Translations under genes and position numbers: made by a program
Assembly (NCBI GenBank): GCA_036346275.1
Contig: CM070722.1
Location: 20,297,336-20,361,335, forward strand
Source of the DNA: Otatea glauca
Taxonomy: Eukaryota > Streptophyta > Magnoliopsida > Poales > Poaceae
Direction: 5' to 3'
DNA: 64,000 bases
In this document: piece by piece, positions 45,126 to 57,399 of the stretch
How positions within the stretch are numbered: the stretch's first letter is position 1
Layout of the letters: each line of letters starts with the position of its first letter
The notes under the pieces: model-generated
Told to the model about the DNA's origin: nothing
What the model saw: the letters and a program-made list of their open reading frames with translations, nothing else
The model's database searches: none

Positions 45126-47977
45126 TGTTGGGACCCGGATTTGCAAATTCGAAACCCTCTGTGTATACTACACTAGTCTAGGATCACGCTAGTGCACACA
45201 GTGGAAACATAGATGAAATATCATTCCATACAACGAATTAACCAGGAAGAAGCAATTTATTATTAAATAAAGCAAACGACCATATGGTCAATGTTTACAC
45301 CATTATGCCTTAAGGGCTTAAGAAACAAATACTATTGCAGCGGAAAAGATAACTTGAACCATTCGACATGCCACAGGCAATCGTCTGGGGAACGCCTTCC
45401 TAATCCACGTAGTCTTCATAGAATTCCTCCTCATGATATTCATTATCTCCTTCAGCAACTGATCAACAAGGGCATAAAGCCGTGAGTACAAAGGTACTCA
45501 GCAAGCCGTAGGGAAATGATGCAATATATTCATGCACGGCTTGACAAGGATGGCTATATAGTTCATTTGCAGAAAGCAATAACTTGAATTGAAATACAAT
45601 GAATAGATTGAAAGCATATTTATGAAAACATAAATAAATAATTGATAGATCAATGATAGACAACAAAACCACAGTGAACTCCCCGTTCACATCCAAACAA
45701 TTCCACATTCCACTTTTTATGAAACACTCTATACCCCGTGTGAAATTCCCGGGCTATGTCCATGACCGCGGACACGGCTATTCGAATAGTTTTACACTCT
45801 GCAGAGGTTGTACAACTTTACCCACAAGACATGAACATCTCTTTGTGCAAACGTTACTAACACACTTCCTTTGGTGTGTCGCAGAGATATCATGACAAAG
45901 CCTTTACAATGCACTGTCTAAACTCGGTACTGCCCGCTAAGGTTTCGCCCATTAAGGCCCCCTCTTGCGCCTTGCGAATCTACCCGTCCATCCCGAAACC
46001 CACACCACCAATTGGCAGTACTCAAGGCTAGACATTGCAAATTAATCAGCTAAGCCTGTCCCATTCCAGACATGTGGTAGTACGGTTAGACCCAGTTCAA
46101 TGGCGCACAAGATTAAGTCCTTAAGTTGTCTCAGGCAAGACATCCACATCCCAATGTGCTAGAAAGCACCCCTTTACTGCACGATCACTTGCCCGAGGGA
46201 AAACAATTCGTTCAACCAAGACCAATGGCAAACCCCGCCATGGTACAACAAATTTTACAACAGTGGCTAACGGCCACGATTCCATATCTCATTAAGTCAA
46301 TATTAACATTATTCACATGTGACATGAATCCCAACGTATATGTAAGCTTGTCTAAGCATAGCTACGATAACCCAATGTTGGTATAATGATTATGTCCAAC
46401 TAGTAATGTCCCAACCTAGGTTTAACAATGGATACATGGCATACAACCAATCAAGGTGGCATAATGTCAACTAGGTATACATCTACTCCCATTAAATAAG
46501 CATTGATACACAAAGTAGCATGCAATTGTATAAAATAAATTACTTTGCAAACATAGGATCAATATGATCAAAGGTTACGACTTGCCTTGCTGATCTAGTG
46601 CTGAATCTTGGTCTTCGAAGTCTTCGTTCGCTCCCTCGGAATTAGCGTCTACCGGAAAAGAAAGCAACGAAACCAAATAAATACAAAACAGAGACTCAAA
46701 AAAGCTCAAAACTGAAAATAAATGGCTCTGGAAGATAGATCTTGATTTTAGAAAAATTTAGAAACTTGAATCGCCTCAATCGGAGTTCGTATGAGCGAGA
46801 ACGGGCCTCCGAAAGATTAAATTCAGAGAAAATACAGGAAATCAGAATTTCTGGATTTATTTTTGTACTGGAAAAAGGGTTTATTGCGCAATCGCTGACG
46901 TCATCGGGTTCACGGTGGACTCGGTGCACGGCACGGGCTCGGTTCACCGTGCACCCGGCGCACGGCTGACGCAGCGGCTAACTGGGCGCTGACGCAAGCG
47001 GGCCACGCGGCACACATCCAATGGCGACGCGAGATCCGACGGCAAAGGAGCCAAGGCACGCGGCGGAGGAGACGTGGCACGATCCGGGACGCCTACTGGA
47101 GATCGGACGGCCAGAGTTCCTCGGCGGAGAACAACGGCGAGGCGGCGGCGCAACTCACCGGGACCGAAGAAGACGACACGGCAAGCGGCGCTACGGCGAT
47201 GACTCGGGCGCGAGACAAGTCGGACCGGAAAGAGGGCAACACGGCGAATTCAGGGGAGCAAACGGCGACGGCAGAGGAGGACCGACGGTGGAGATCCGGG
47301 CGGTGGAAGGCGTCGGGCGAGGCGATAAACTCCGACGAGCTCGCGCGAAGAAACGGCGGCGGCTCGGGCAGCAAGGGAGGGGGCAAAAGAGGCGGCGCGG
47401 AGAGGGGATCCTCGGGAGGCGCACGGCGCTTTAAATAGCAGCCTTGGAGGCCGTGTCCGACACGGACTCCAAGACGTGCGGCGCGAGGACTCCGAGCGGC
47501 GGCGGTTAGGGTTTGCGGCACGGCGACGGCGTGGCGCAATCCCAGCCCTCCACGCGCGAGGCGCCGATCGGACGGCCATGCGGCGCGGGCTGGTGAAACA
47601 GGCCGAGCGGAGCAGGCCGGACGAGGTGGCTGGGCCGAGGCGGTGTGGAAAAGAAGTGGGCCGCAAAGGATTCGGCCCGGAGGGCTTTTTGAAAATAAAA
47701 TCCTTTTCCGATTTAAGAAATATCCAGAAATTCGAATAAAATCAAATAAATTCAAATAAATAACAAATAAATTCAGAAAAATCCCCAAAAATACAGAAAA
47801 ATTCCTTGGAGCACAAGGAACCCGACTATGGAATTCTTTAGTTTGATGAATGGTTTATCCAAATTAAATCTTTTCATTTATGGAAAATTCAAATTAAGCT
47901 AGAGTTAGTTCAAGAAAATGCAAATGGTTTATTTTTGAATTCAAACATTCCAAAACTTCAAATTTTGGGATGTTACA
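45126..47977 (-). repeat. 5' LTR of Del-3
   Basis: 2852 bp, matching 37161-39984. Plus-strand start TGTTGGGACCC, end GGGATGTTACA. The GC-rich block at about 46900-47640 differs from the other copy by several indels, although the rest is nearly identical. TATA on the minus strand near 47437-47427. Confidence 0.95.
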
Positions 47978-47982
47978 AATAA

Positions 47983-49385
47983 TCAACCGCGACCTCCGCC
48001 AAGACATCACCGCCAGACGGCAGGAGCGGGACGAAGAAGAGCGACGCGGGTACCACGACGACTACGAGCGTTTCGGCATCGACTGTGATTGACGAGGTGA
48101 TCAGAGGTACGACGACAGCGACGACCGTAGAGACTATCATCGCCGGGGTCGAAACAACGACGACCGTCGAGCCATGAGCTCGCCGCGCCGAACTCCGCCC
48201 CGGCACGTCGATGACCATCGCCGAGCCAAAGGCTTGCCACGCCGGACTCCCCCTCATCATGATGAGAGATCTATTGATGGGATCCGAGCGTTTACTCCTC
48301 GGCTATGCCGAGTGGTATGGCCCGATGGATTCAACCCCAAGGGCATCATAAAGTTTGATGGGGAGCGAGATCCATAAGCTTGGCTGCAGATTTACGCCCT
48401 GGCGGTTAAGGCCACCGGAGGCAATCAGAACGTGATGGCAAATTATCTACCGGTCAATCTCACCCCCTCAACTCAAGCTTGGCTCACAAGGTTACCGGCA
48501 AACTCGGTGGACTCCTGGAGTGATCTCTGCGAACAATTCATCGCGAACTTGCAGGGAACCTATGAGAGGCCTGGCACCCCGTGGGACCTCTACCAGCTTC
48601 ACCAGAAGAAGAACTAGACGCTGAGGGACTTCATCCGGCGTTTCATGCAGAAGAAGAACACCATCAGGGATGTATCTGAAGTGGTGGTGGTGGCGGCCTT
48701 CCAGAAAGGGGTAAGTGATCCTGATCTAATCAAGAAGATGTCCAGGAAACCCCCAACATCTGTGAAGGAGATGTTCGTGCTGACCGACCGCTACGCCACG
48801 GCCTCAGACGCCCTGGTTGGGCGCCAAGAGGAGCGCCCACATCCGAAGAACAAAGGCGATAAGCCTGAGTCCTCCAAGCACAAAGACAAGAAGCAGAAGG
48901 GCGAAGAGCTAGTCGCGGTGGCCAAGCGTAGCCGGCCCTGAGCCATGCAGAGAGAGGCGCCCGACTACAACACCGTCATGGAAGCGATCTGTCCCTTCCA
49001 CCTTAAAGGAAAGCACGTCGCCAAAGACTGCTTCACCTTGAAGCGCTTTGCGCGGGAGAGCAACAAGCAGCCAGCTCCAGCAAGGGACGAGGTGGCAAAG
49101 AAGAAAGACCTTCCACACGAGGATGATTATCAAGAGCCCGAGCACGAGCTAAACTACATTTACGGGGGCTCCATCGGATACGAGTCCAAGAGGAAGCAAA
49201 AGCTTACCGCTCGGGAGATCAATGCGGTGGAACCAGCCGCACCCCAATATCTAAGGTGGTCTGAGGTTCCAATCACCTTCGATCGATCGGATCACCCCAA
49301 CCGGGTTCTACATCCGGGTAAGTTCCCTCTAGTGCTCGACCCTGTAATTCGCAATGTGAGGCTCAAGAAGGTTTTAATCGATTGA
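47983..49385 (+). pseudogene. Tat-2 gag, main part with zinc-binding motif
   Basis: Just after Del-3 the frame reads INRDLRQDITARRQERDEEE, continuing the earlier gag linker. The gag core is at 48360-48950: QNVMANYLPVNLTPSTQAWL, SWSDLCEQFIANLQGTYERP, LRDFIRRFMQKKNTI and AAFQKGVSDPDLIKKM. Stops interrupt at 48375 and 48615. Frame 48945-49385 has a zinc-binding segment CPFHLKGKHVAKDCFTLKRF and the spacer toward protease. Confidence 0.88.
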
Positions 49386-49740
49386 TGGAGTGGACTCAAC
49401 GTCTTATTCTCCAAAACTTTCAACGACATGAACATTCCTCGCACTGAGCTGAGGCCGAGCACTCAGCCGTTCCATGGTGTAATCCCTGGAGCGTCATCGC
49501 TTCCGCTCGGGCAGATTTCTTTGCCCGTCACCTTCGGCACCAAGGACAACTACCGGACCGAGTACATAAATTTCGAGGTAGCGGACTTCGAGACGGCGTA
49601 TCACGCTATCTTGGGAAGACCCGGATTGGCTCGGTTCATGGCCGTCCCGCACTACACCTACTTGATGATGAAGATGCCAGGACCAAGAAGCGTCATCATG
49701 GTCCGCAGCGACGTCAAGAGGTCCCTGGAGTGCGACTGAG
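49300..49740 (+). pseudogene. Tat-2 aspartic protease
   Basis: The end of the preceding frame reads VRLKKVLID, immediately followed by a stop at the catalytic motif, then WSGLNVLFSKTFND. Frame 49428-49739 has LPLGQISLPVTFGTKDNYRT, FEVADFETAYHAILGRPGLA and HYTYLMMKMPGP. The Asp remains but the next residue of the active site is a stop, so it is inactive. Confidence 0.85.
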
Positions 49741-50014
49741 AGAACCATGAACTTGTCGAGTTGCAGGAGGCAACCGGCGAAAGAAAGGAAATCCAAGCAG
49801 AAGCGGTTACGTTGCAGGAAGAAGGCGACGTCCCGTCCAAGAAGAACGCCACGTCAGGAATGAAGCCTGGCAAAGGAACCAAGAGAATCAACCTCGACCC
49901 GTCCGACTCGTCCAAGACAACTCTGATCGGGACAGGGCTCGAAGGAAATAGGAAAGCGCGCTCGTCACCTTTCTTCAAGCTAACAAAGACATCTTTGCCT
50001 GGAAACCATCCGAC

Positions 50015-50668
50015 ATGCCGGGTGTTCCTAGGGAGGTGGTCGAGCACTCCTTACACGTCGACGAAAAAGCAAAACCCATCAAGCAAAGGCTCCGGCGATT
50101 CACTCCAGATCGCCGGAACGCCATCAAGCAGGAGATCACCAAGCTATTAGCTGCAGGTTTCATCAAAGAGGTGTATCACCCCGATTGGTTAGCTAATCCT
50201 GTACTAGTTCAAAAGAAGAATAAAACTTGGCGCATGTGTGTTGATTATACTGATCTCAACAAGGCATGTCCGAAGGATCCCTTTGGGCTGCCCCGAATCG
50301 ATCAGGTGGTTGACTCGACCGCCGGGTGCGAAATTTTGAGTTTTCTCGATGCCTACTCAGGTTACTATCAGATTCGCCTAAAGGCGGAAGATCATATCAA
50401 GACCTCGTTCATCACGCCTTTCGGAGACTTTTGTTGTATCACGATGGCGTTCGGGTTGAAAAATGCCGGTGCAACGTACCAGCGCGCAATTCAGCGATGT
50501 TTTCACGCCCAGTTCGGACGCAACGTGGTGGCATACGTGGACGATGTTGTGGTAAAAACTTGGGAGAAGAAGGACCTTATCACCGACCTAACCGAGACAT
50601 TCGAGAGTCTAAGGGCCTTCAGCATGAAGCTTAACCCCGAGAAGTGTGTTTTTGGAGTATCATCGTGA
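50015..50668 (+). pseudogene. Tat-2 reverse transcriptase
   Basis: 217-residue frame: MPGVPREVVEHSLHVDEKAK, KQEITKLLAAGFIKEVYHPD, WRMCVDYTDLNKACPKDPF, LSFLDAYSGYYQIRLK, MAFGLKNAGATYQRAIQRCF and the catalytic VAYVDDVVVKTWEK box, with both Asp intact. The linker from protease (49741-50014) is in other frames (QEEGDVPSKKNATSG). A frameshift at about 50665 leads into the thumb and RNase H. Confidence 0.95.
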
Positions 50669-50740
50669 AAACTGCTCGGGTTTATCGTATCACATTGAGG
50701 CATTGAGAACAACCCAGAGAAGATCAGGGCCATATCAAAT

Positions 50741-51340
50741 ATGGAACCGTCGACTTGCCAAAAGGACGTCCAGAAGCTCACAGGATGCATGGCCGAACTC
50801 AGTAGGTTTATTTCTCGGTTGGGTATGCGAGGTATGCCATTCTTTAAACTCCTTAAGAAGCAGGACAAGTTTCAGTGGACTCCAGAGGCACAACAGGCGT
50901 TTAATGATTTGAAGACCTTCTTGACGACGCCCCTGGTCTTGGTTTCACCGATGCCAGAGGAGCCTCTGCTACTTTACATCGCGGCAACGACTCATGTAGT
51001 CAGCGTAGCGGTCGTCGTAGAAAGGGAGGAGCCAGACCACGTGCAGAAGATCCAACACCCGGTCTACTTCGTCAGTGAAGTCCTGAGTGAATCCAAGGTG
51101 CGGTATCCGCAAGTTCAAAAATTATTGTATGCCGTGCTCCTGACGTCTCGCAAACTCAAGCACTACTTCCAAGAGCACACTATTTCGGTGGTCACCTCCT
51201 TCCCAATAGGAGATATACTTCACAATCAGGAGGCCACTGGGAGAATTGCAAAGTGGGTGGTTGAGCTCGGAGCTTTCGATATCTTATTCAAGCCTCGTAC
51301 TACCATAAAGTCGCAAGCACTCGCCGACTTCACGACGTAG
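50741..51340 (+). pseudogene. Tat-2 RT connection and RNase H
   Basis: Reads [20 protein letters not shown] and [20 protein letters not shown] (connection), then [59 protein letters not shown] and ALADFTT. The position of the first RNase H Asp carries Ile (LYIAAT), the degenerate state usual for this first RNase H in Tat elements. It ends at a stop at 51340 just before the second RNase H. Confidence 0.9.
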
Positions 51341-51958
51341 TGGACAGAGCTTCAAAGCCCAGCAGTTACCAAGGAGCTCGAGTACTGGACAATGTACTTT
51401 GATGGTTCCCTCATGCTCAGCGGCGCGGGGGCTGGTATCGTGCTCATATCACCAAGCGGAGAAAGGTTGAGATATGTTCTTCAAATACTTTTTCCTGCAT
51501 CCAACAACGCCACCGAGTACGAGGCACTCATCCATGGGCTCCGCATTACCATATCACTCGGTATCCAACGTTTGATGGTTCGCGGAGATTCAATGCTCGT
51601 GGTCAATCAAGTGTAGAAGGAATGGTCCTGCAGCGAAGACAACATGGCAGCCTATTGCCAGGAGGTACGCAAGCTAGAAGGTAACTTTGATGGCCTGAAA
51701 CTTATTCATGTGCTCCGCCGTGACAATGAAGCGGCCGACGAGCTAGCAAAAATGGGATCCTGTCGATCTACAATGCCCATGGGAGTATTCGTCGAAGAAA
51801 TTCACAAGCCCACAATTAGCACTCGGTCGAAGACGAACGCCCCAGCCGAGAAGAGCGTAGAAGCAGAAGTCCTAGTCATTACCCCCGATTGGACAGCTCC
51901 GTATCTGGACTATTTGACGAAGGACAAGTTACCCAAGATCGCGTGCAAGTCGAACTAA
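51341..51958 (+). pseudogene. Tat-2 archaeal-type RNase H (second RNase H)
   Basis: The domain shows WTMYFDGSLMLSGAGAGIVL (first Asp), ATEYEALIHGLRITISLG (Glu), LMVRGDSMLVVNQV (third Asp) and LRRDNEAADELAKMGS (last Asp), so the full D-E-D-D set is visible. A stop at 51616 interrupts it after VNQV and the same frame resumes at once. This domain is thought to replace or supplement the degenerate first RNase H and is the diagnostic feature of Tat and related lineages. Confidence 0.93.
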
Positions 51959-53090
51959 TAATGCGCCAAGCAAGAGCTATGTGGTGATCGTGGCGTAACT
52001 CTATCGCAAGAGCTCCTCTGGTGTACTGCGACGGTGCATATCAGAACAAGAAGGGAGAGATCTTCTCAAGGAAATCCACTCGGGAGTGTGTGGCAACCAT
52101 ACGACGTCATCAACACTAGTCGGCAAAGCCTATCGTCAAGGATTTTTACGCCGATCGTGGTCAGCGATGAGAGGACATCGTCCGGACATGCGAAGGATGT
52201 CAGTTCTTTGCGCGTCAGATGAACAAACCGGCACAGGAACTGCAGACCATCCCCATAACCTGGCCGTTTGCGGTCTGGGGGCTCGATATGGTGGGACATT
52301 TAAAAAGGCTCAAGGTGGTTATACCCATCTCTTCGTAGCCGTTCATAAATTCACCATATGGGTGGAGGCCAAACCAGTCGCGACAATAACAACAGCAAAA
52401 GCCAAAGAGTTCTTCAACGAAATCGTGGTTAGGTTCGGAGTTCCAAACCGAATCATCACGAACAACGGCACCCAATTTGAAGCAGCGTATTTCAAGACTA
52501 CTGTGATGAACTCGGAATAAAAATCTGCTTTGCTTCAGTAGCGCACCCCCAGAGCAATGGGCAGGTCGAACGAGCCAACAACATGGTGTTACAAGGCCTG
52601 AAGGCAAGGATTTTCGATCGGCTAAAGCCATACGCCACTCGGTGGGTGAAAGAATTGCCTTCGGTACTCTGGGGGCTCTGAACCACCCCCAGCAGAGCAA
52701 CCGGGCAGTCACCTTTCTTCCTGCTGTACGGCTCGGAGGCAGTCCTTCCCACCGAGTTAGAATTCGGATCCCCGCGGGTCCGAAGCTATGAAGCAGTGGC
52801 CTCGGATTAAAGCCGAATAGAAGACCTCGACCGACTGGAAGAAGCCAGGGACGTCACAACAATTCAATCGGCAAAGTATCTCCAAGGCCTACGGTGCTAT
52901 CACGATCGTAATGTGAGGAGCCGTGCTTTCTCCAAGGGAGATCTGGTCCTGAGAAAGAATTAGAAATGCGAGCATAAGCTCTCCCCAAGCTGGGAAGGCC
53001 CTTACGTTGTCGGTGAAGTGGTACGCCCTGGGGCTTTACAAGCTCAAGCGAGAAGACGGCACGACAATCAACAACACTTGGAAAATAGAA
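51959..53090 (+). pseudogene. Tat-2 integrase
   Basis: Pieces in shifting frames: the HHCC region around 52070-52215 (HSGVCGNHTTSSTLVGKAYR), the first core Asp at WGLDMVG (about 52280), then YTHLFVAVHKFTIWVEAKPV, VRFGVPNRIITNNGTQFEAA and, in another frame, SVAHPQSNGQVERANN (about 52535) with the Glu. The second catalytic Asp is Asn here (TNNGTQF in place of the usual Asp-Asn), a change possible by one G-to-A transition. The C-terminus continues to about 53090 (SWEGPYVVGEVVRPG). Confidence 0.88.
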
Positions 53091-53370
53091 CAGCTATGTC
53101 GTTTTTTCACTTGAACTTTGTAATTCAAATTGTTCCTTTATGAATGAAAAAGATCGATATTAAAGTTATTTTTTACATAATTTTCTCGAGATTTATGCGT
53201 TCGAGTGCTTCGCTCCTACGATTTTTTAGACTCTGAGACATGCGTCATGAACCATGCCTCAGAGCCTGGGGGCTGGACTAGTCGGACACGATATGTCGAA
53301 ACCACTCGGGCAAATATACATGTTTGAAAAGATAATGCAAGAGTGAGGAAACGCCTTTATATACATTCAA

Positions 53371-56137
53371 TTTACACGTCTAAAGTTTCTACAATGGACA
53401 AAGAGGTGTCCTTGACTTCCTCCCAGAGCTCGACGGCCTGGTCCTCATCTACGTTGCAGGCATAGCCTTCCTTAATGGCCTCAAGATCCAATCAGGGATA
53501 AAGCGACTTGGTGATCGCCAAAGCCTGGCTAGCACCATTGGTCGCTGTCTCCTTCAAGGGACTCTTGAGCGCCTCGGGGGCTTCCTCCAACCGAGAGATG
53601 ACCTGGTCTCTACTGAGTGGCCTCTCGCCCCCGGGATGAAGTGAACTCAGCAGCGGCTCGGAGGCCTCCTAAAGCTTGGCGCAAGACGTCTCAAGGGCTT
53701 CAACCCTCTCATTGAAGACGGCATACTGCACCTGCGTTTTGAATTTATAGTCTGCAAGACAGAAACATCAGAGAAGGCAACGAAGACATAATAGGGCTAA
53801 GTCACCGGTCATACCTTCAAGCTCCTTCTCTGATTTCGTTCTGGAAGCCTCCACAGCTTTAAGTTGTTCTTGAAGTTTCGCGATGGCGGAATCCCGAGCT
53901 GATGTGGAGATAAGATCTAGAAACCAGATGATTAAATTAAAAGCACGGGGTAGCCTAGGAAATAGCTACCTCGAAGGGAGCCAACAACGTCTAGCTTCTC
54001 CTGGAGCAGAGCCTTCTGCTCCTCTCGCAACGCATGGACCTTTGACCGAAGAGATCGCAGCTCGGCCGCATGACCGGCCTTGATACGCTCCAATTCGGCC
54101 AGATATTCCTAGCGCGTTCGGATTTCAGAGAGCATCTTCTGGAAGTATTCGGCTTTCTTTTCGGAGTGCTCCCCTATTTTCTGTAATCGTCACAGGGAAA
54201 GGTAACTACATGATAAATGACGGAAGCAGGAAGATAGCAGGTGTAGAGAAATGCTTACCCGGGCCAAGCGCGTGCAAGCCATGGCATGATTGTAAAAGCC
54301 ATTTCTCTCCTTCTCCTCCTCCTTCAGATCGTCCAGGAGCTTCAGGCCTTCCTCCTCATCAACCCACGCAGCTTGCATTATGAGCTGGGGTCGAGCAGGG
54401 GTCGGCGGAACTCGGAGGATCTCCTCAATCTCTGGGGACGGGCGAGAGGCTGGCTCTGGAACAGCAGGGCCCGATTCCGAAGCGAGAGGAGTCGGAGATG
54501 GCGCCAGGGGCTCGGAAGGCACTTCGGTCACCCTGGGCGTGGCCCCCACGACCGGGATGCAAACCTCCGGGGGCTCACCCCCCACAGGGGCCCTAGACAG
54601 CGTCCCGGCAGGAACATCAAGCGAAGGATCCCTACGAGAAGAACTGTCAGCAAGCTAGCGAAATGAGTCAAATAAGAGTCGATAGGGTAACAAACCTGTC
54701 GGACTTCCTCATTTTCATCGGGGGCTTCTTCCGAGCGGACGGGCCGCCCCCAGAAGGACCACTCGGTGCGCTACCGACCGCACCGGGCTCCTCCAAGATG
54801 CCCGAGTCCTTAAGATCGGGACCGGTGAGCCGCAGCTCACGAGAGGGGAGACAAAGGCGCTGGGGCTCGTGCCAACGGGTCCCGGATCTTAGGACCACCA
54901 GTCGGGCGCCGGGGCTTCGCAGGGTCTTTGGCCACCGTCTTTTTCCCCTTCTTGGCGACGGGATCTCCCGCAGGAGAGCTCGCTCACCGCTTCGGGGAAT
55001 CGCCTATACGAGTAGGCATTTTCGAAAGGGGCGCATCACTGAAGAAGGCAACGCGATCCTGGAAAGGAAGATTAAAAGTGAGAAGCCATTCAAAGACGAA
55101 AACAAGAATCCGTCAGCAAAGTATCTCACCTCTGGGGGAGGATTCAACGTAGAGAAGGCCTTGGGGAATCTGGTGGGCATCTCGATGCTTGGGATGAAGA
55201 AATCGCCAACTCGAGCATGAATCTGCCCTCTCGTTATTAAGTCAGGCAATTCCCGGGTCGGATCGTCTCAGCCCTCAAACTGAAACCCCATGTGGTCGCG
55301 CTCCTTCAGGGGCTGAACCCGTCGGGCAACAAAGTGAATGGCCAGACCAACCCGTGTGAGGCCCCCTTCCTTCAATTTGCCAATCAGCACCAGGAGGTCT
55401 TGCACTTGATCCATGTTGCTGGCGTCGCCGACAGAGGACCAAGAGAGGGACACCTTCGGCCGACGCCCGAGGAAGGAAGGAAGAGCTGGATCAGGATTGA
55501 CACAATAAAACCACTCCTGGTGCCAGCTTTTATTCGAAGACTTGAAGGGAATAGCGAAATACGACTTCTTTAGCCCCTCTCGAAGTTGGAATCCGGCTCC
55601 CCCAATTACCTTGGGATCGCTTTTTGAGGTATAGGGCTTCAGAAGGTAAAAATTGTGGAAAAGATCAAAATGGGGGCGGATGCCCAAGAAGGCTTCGCAA
55701 AGGTGAACGAAGATAGAGATTAGCAGAATAGAGTTGGGATTCACCAACTCGATTTCATAAAAGAAGAGGAGACCGCGGAGAAAAGCACAGGTCGGAAGAC
55801 CCAGCCCGCGCTGGAAAAAAGACTCAAAAACCACTACCTCTTTAGGACGAGGAGTGGGGACGGATTCACCGGTAGCAGGCCGGGCAGAGATCAAAGCTAA
55901 GTCTGGGAGAATCCCATCATCCACCATGGACTGCAGTTTCTCCTCTATCGTTGTCGAGGTCGTCCAACCCTGGGGCAGAGGCTGCGAGGAAGAAGAAGAC
56001 ATCTTCGAAGAAGAAATCAATGGCGACGCGAAAGAGCAGGTGCAACGGCAGTTAACCCTAGCGGCGGAGAAGTTGAAGAGACAAGGAAGCAGAAGGAGCA
56101 TGACCGCGGTGAGAGAATGAACCGTCGGGTGACGCAT
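53371..56137 (-). pseudogene. Spliced antisense gene in Tat-2 with Transposase_28-like domain
   Basis: Runs opposite to Tat-2 between integrase and 3' LTR. Exon 1 (56137-55130) encodes FESFFQRGLGLPTCAFLRGL, LVNPNSILLISIFVHLCEAF and GIRPHFDLFHNFYLLKP, matching the 'putative gypsy-type transposon' (Transposase_28) family. An in-frame TGA follows GFQFEG (55268), after which the frame continues to PPPE at a GT donor (55129). The intron ends with AG at 55059. Later exons include 55058 to about 54693, one ending at a donor after MACTRLAR (about 54259), one starting after GATTACAG (54180) with KAEYFQKMLSEI and a coiled coil (HALREEQKALLQEKLDV), and a last exon ending near IVETLDV with TAA at 53371. 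A likely start is 56137, or 56001 (MSSSSSQPLPQG). Several stops mean it is now broken. Confidence 0.75.
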
Positions 56138-56379
56138 GGCCTAACCTTTAAAGGAGGGAAAAGATTAGGTTTTCACCGAATCGACAAAGATTGCGAAACG
56201 CCTCGTCTTCCCTTACGCCTCTTAAATGATTTGCAGGCCTGGCGTTCTGACTTACAGAAACAGTAGCGGTTTGACCAAGTCATATATGGGACACGTTGCT
56301 CCCCACGATGGGATGTTTAACCACTTACCGTGCTAAGCGGGATGTGGGCATTCTCCAAACGGGATAAAAAATATATCTT

Positions 56380-57055
56380 CTTGTGATATACCCCAAGCTG
56401 GGCCGCTAGGTGGTTACCGCATGTCGGAATCATATGTCACGAGTCGAGCCCAAACGGGAACAAATCCAATGGTATGCCCCATGAGGGTCGAAAAGCTGTG
56501 CGTCGTAATAAACGAGTACGGATACCATTCGGATAAAACCTTGATATGTCCCAAGTTGGACCAGAGCTGTATCCTACACCAGTCGGATATAGGTATCACT
56601 CGGCCATAAGCCAAGCAAAATCTGGTACGCTCCAAGTTGAGCCTAAGCTATATCCTACACCAGTCGGATATGGGTACCACTCGGCCAAGAGCCATGTAAA
56701 CCCTGATACACTCCAAGAGAGCCTAAGCTGCATCCGACATCAGTCAGGTATAGGTATCACTCGGCCAAGAGCCACGTATGTATGGTGCGCTCTAAGACGA
56801 GCCTAAGCTATATCCTACAGCAGTCGGATATGGGCATCATTCGGCCATGAGCCATGAAACTCTTGATATGCCTCAAGTCAGGCTTAAGCTACATCCTACA
56901 GCAATTGGACGTGGGTGTCGCTCAGCCAGGAGCCACGTGTGAAGCTAATATGTCCCGAGGTTTGGACCTAAGGATGTATCCTATGATGATCGGATATGGA
57001 TGTCGCTCGACCGAAGAGACATGCAAGCTTCAATATACCCCAAGTTGGGTCAGAG
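56380..57055. repeat. 81-bp minisatellite, about six to seven diverged units
   Basis: Each unit has a core such as CTAAGCTATATCCTACACC, followed by AGTCGGATAT, CACTCGGCCA and GAGCCA. The TATCCTAC word falls at 56570, 56651, 56731, 56811, 56892 and 56977, so the period is about 80-85 bp. Units at both ends are more diverged. It lies between the antisense gene and the small antisense ORF, in the region where Tat elements often carry tandem repeats. Confidence 0.88.
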
Positions 57056-57120
57056 CCAAAAAAAATGACAAAGGATACTTAGAAAAGGTAATTCTTTATT
57101 ATATTATATTTACAGGGGAC

Positions 57121-57315
57121 CTAAACCTCGCCCCGGCGCACGCGGCCGAGCGCCTCTACAAGGGCCTCCCTGGCCCTATAAAGGGCGGGGAAGATCTCCA
57201 GGAGGGTGTCGACGGCGACGCGGTCGAGGGCGGCGACTTTGTCTTCCGCCCACTCCGCCATAGCGAGGTCGAAAAGCGCCCACAACTCAGCAGTCGAAGG
57301 ACCCTGGTTAGCCAT
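57121..57315 (-). CDS. Small antisense ORF (64 aa) with its own TATA box, Tat-2
   Basis: The frame starts MANQGPSTAELWALFDLAMA and ends REALVEALGRVRRGEV, an amphipathic helical protein without a recognised domain. On the same strand a TATA box (GGCTATAAAAGGCG) lies at about 57413-57400, some 90 bp before the ATG, a normal promoter geometry. The frame is intact, unlike most in the window. It could be a genuine small gene of the element or the first exon of a longer antisense transcript; no splice donor was established. Confidence 0.5.
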   Translation of the reverse strand: MANQGPSTAELWALFDLAMAEWAEDKVAALDRVAVDTLLEIFPALYRAREALVEALGRVRRGEV

Positions 57316-57399
57316 GGAGATCTCTCCGAAAAGAGGTAGAACTCAGAGCAAGAGAATCGAGAACTAAGCGCGAAGGAATGCATTTTAGAAGCGTTGGTT

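Larger units (their letters stand above)
37161..47977 (-). mobile_element. Del-3: Del/Tekay-lineage chromovirus (Ty3/Gypsy)
   Basis: Complete minus-strand element, 10.8 kb: 5' LTR (45126-47977), initiator-Met PBS (45110-45121), gag (about 44547-43209), protease, RT (43017-42220), RNase H (41963-41472), integrase (41466-40009) ending in a chromodomain, polypurine tract (39998-39985) and 3' LTR (37161-39984). LTRs are 2.8 kb and start TGTAACATCCCAAAATTTG in element sense. About 14 substitutions in the first 1.06 kb (near 1.3%) make it the youngest insertion seen. Several stops and frameshifts still interrupt the polyprotein. Confidence 0.95.
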
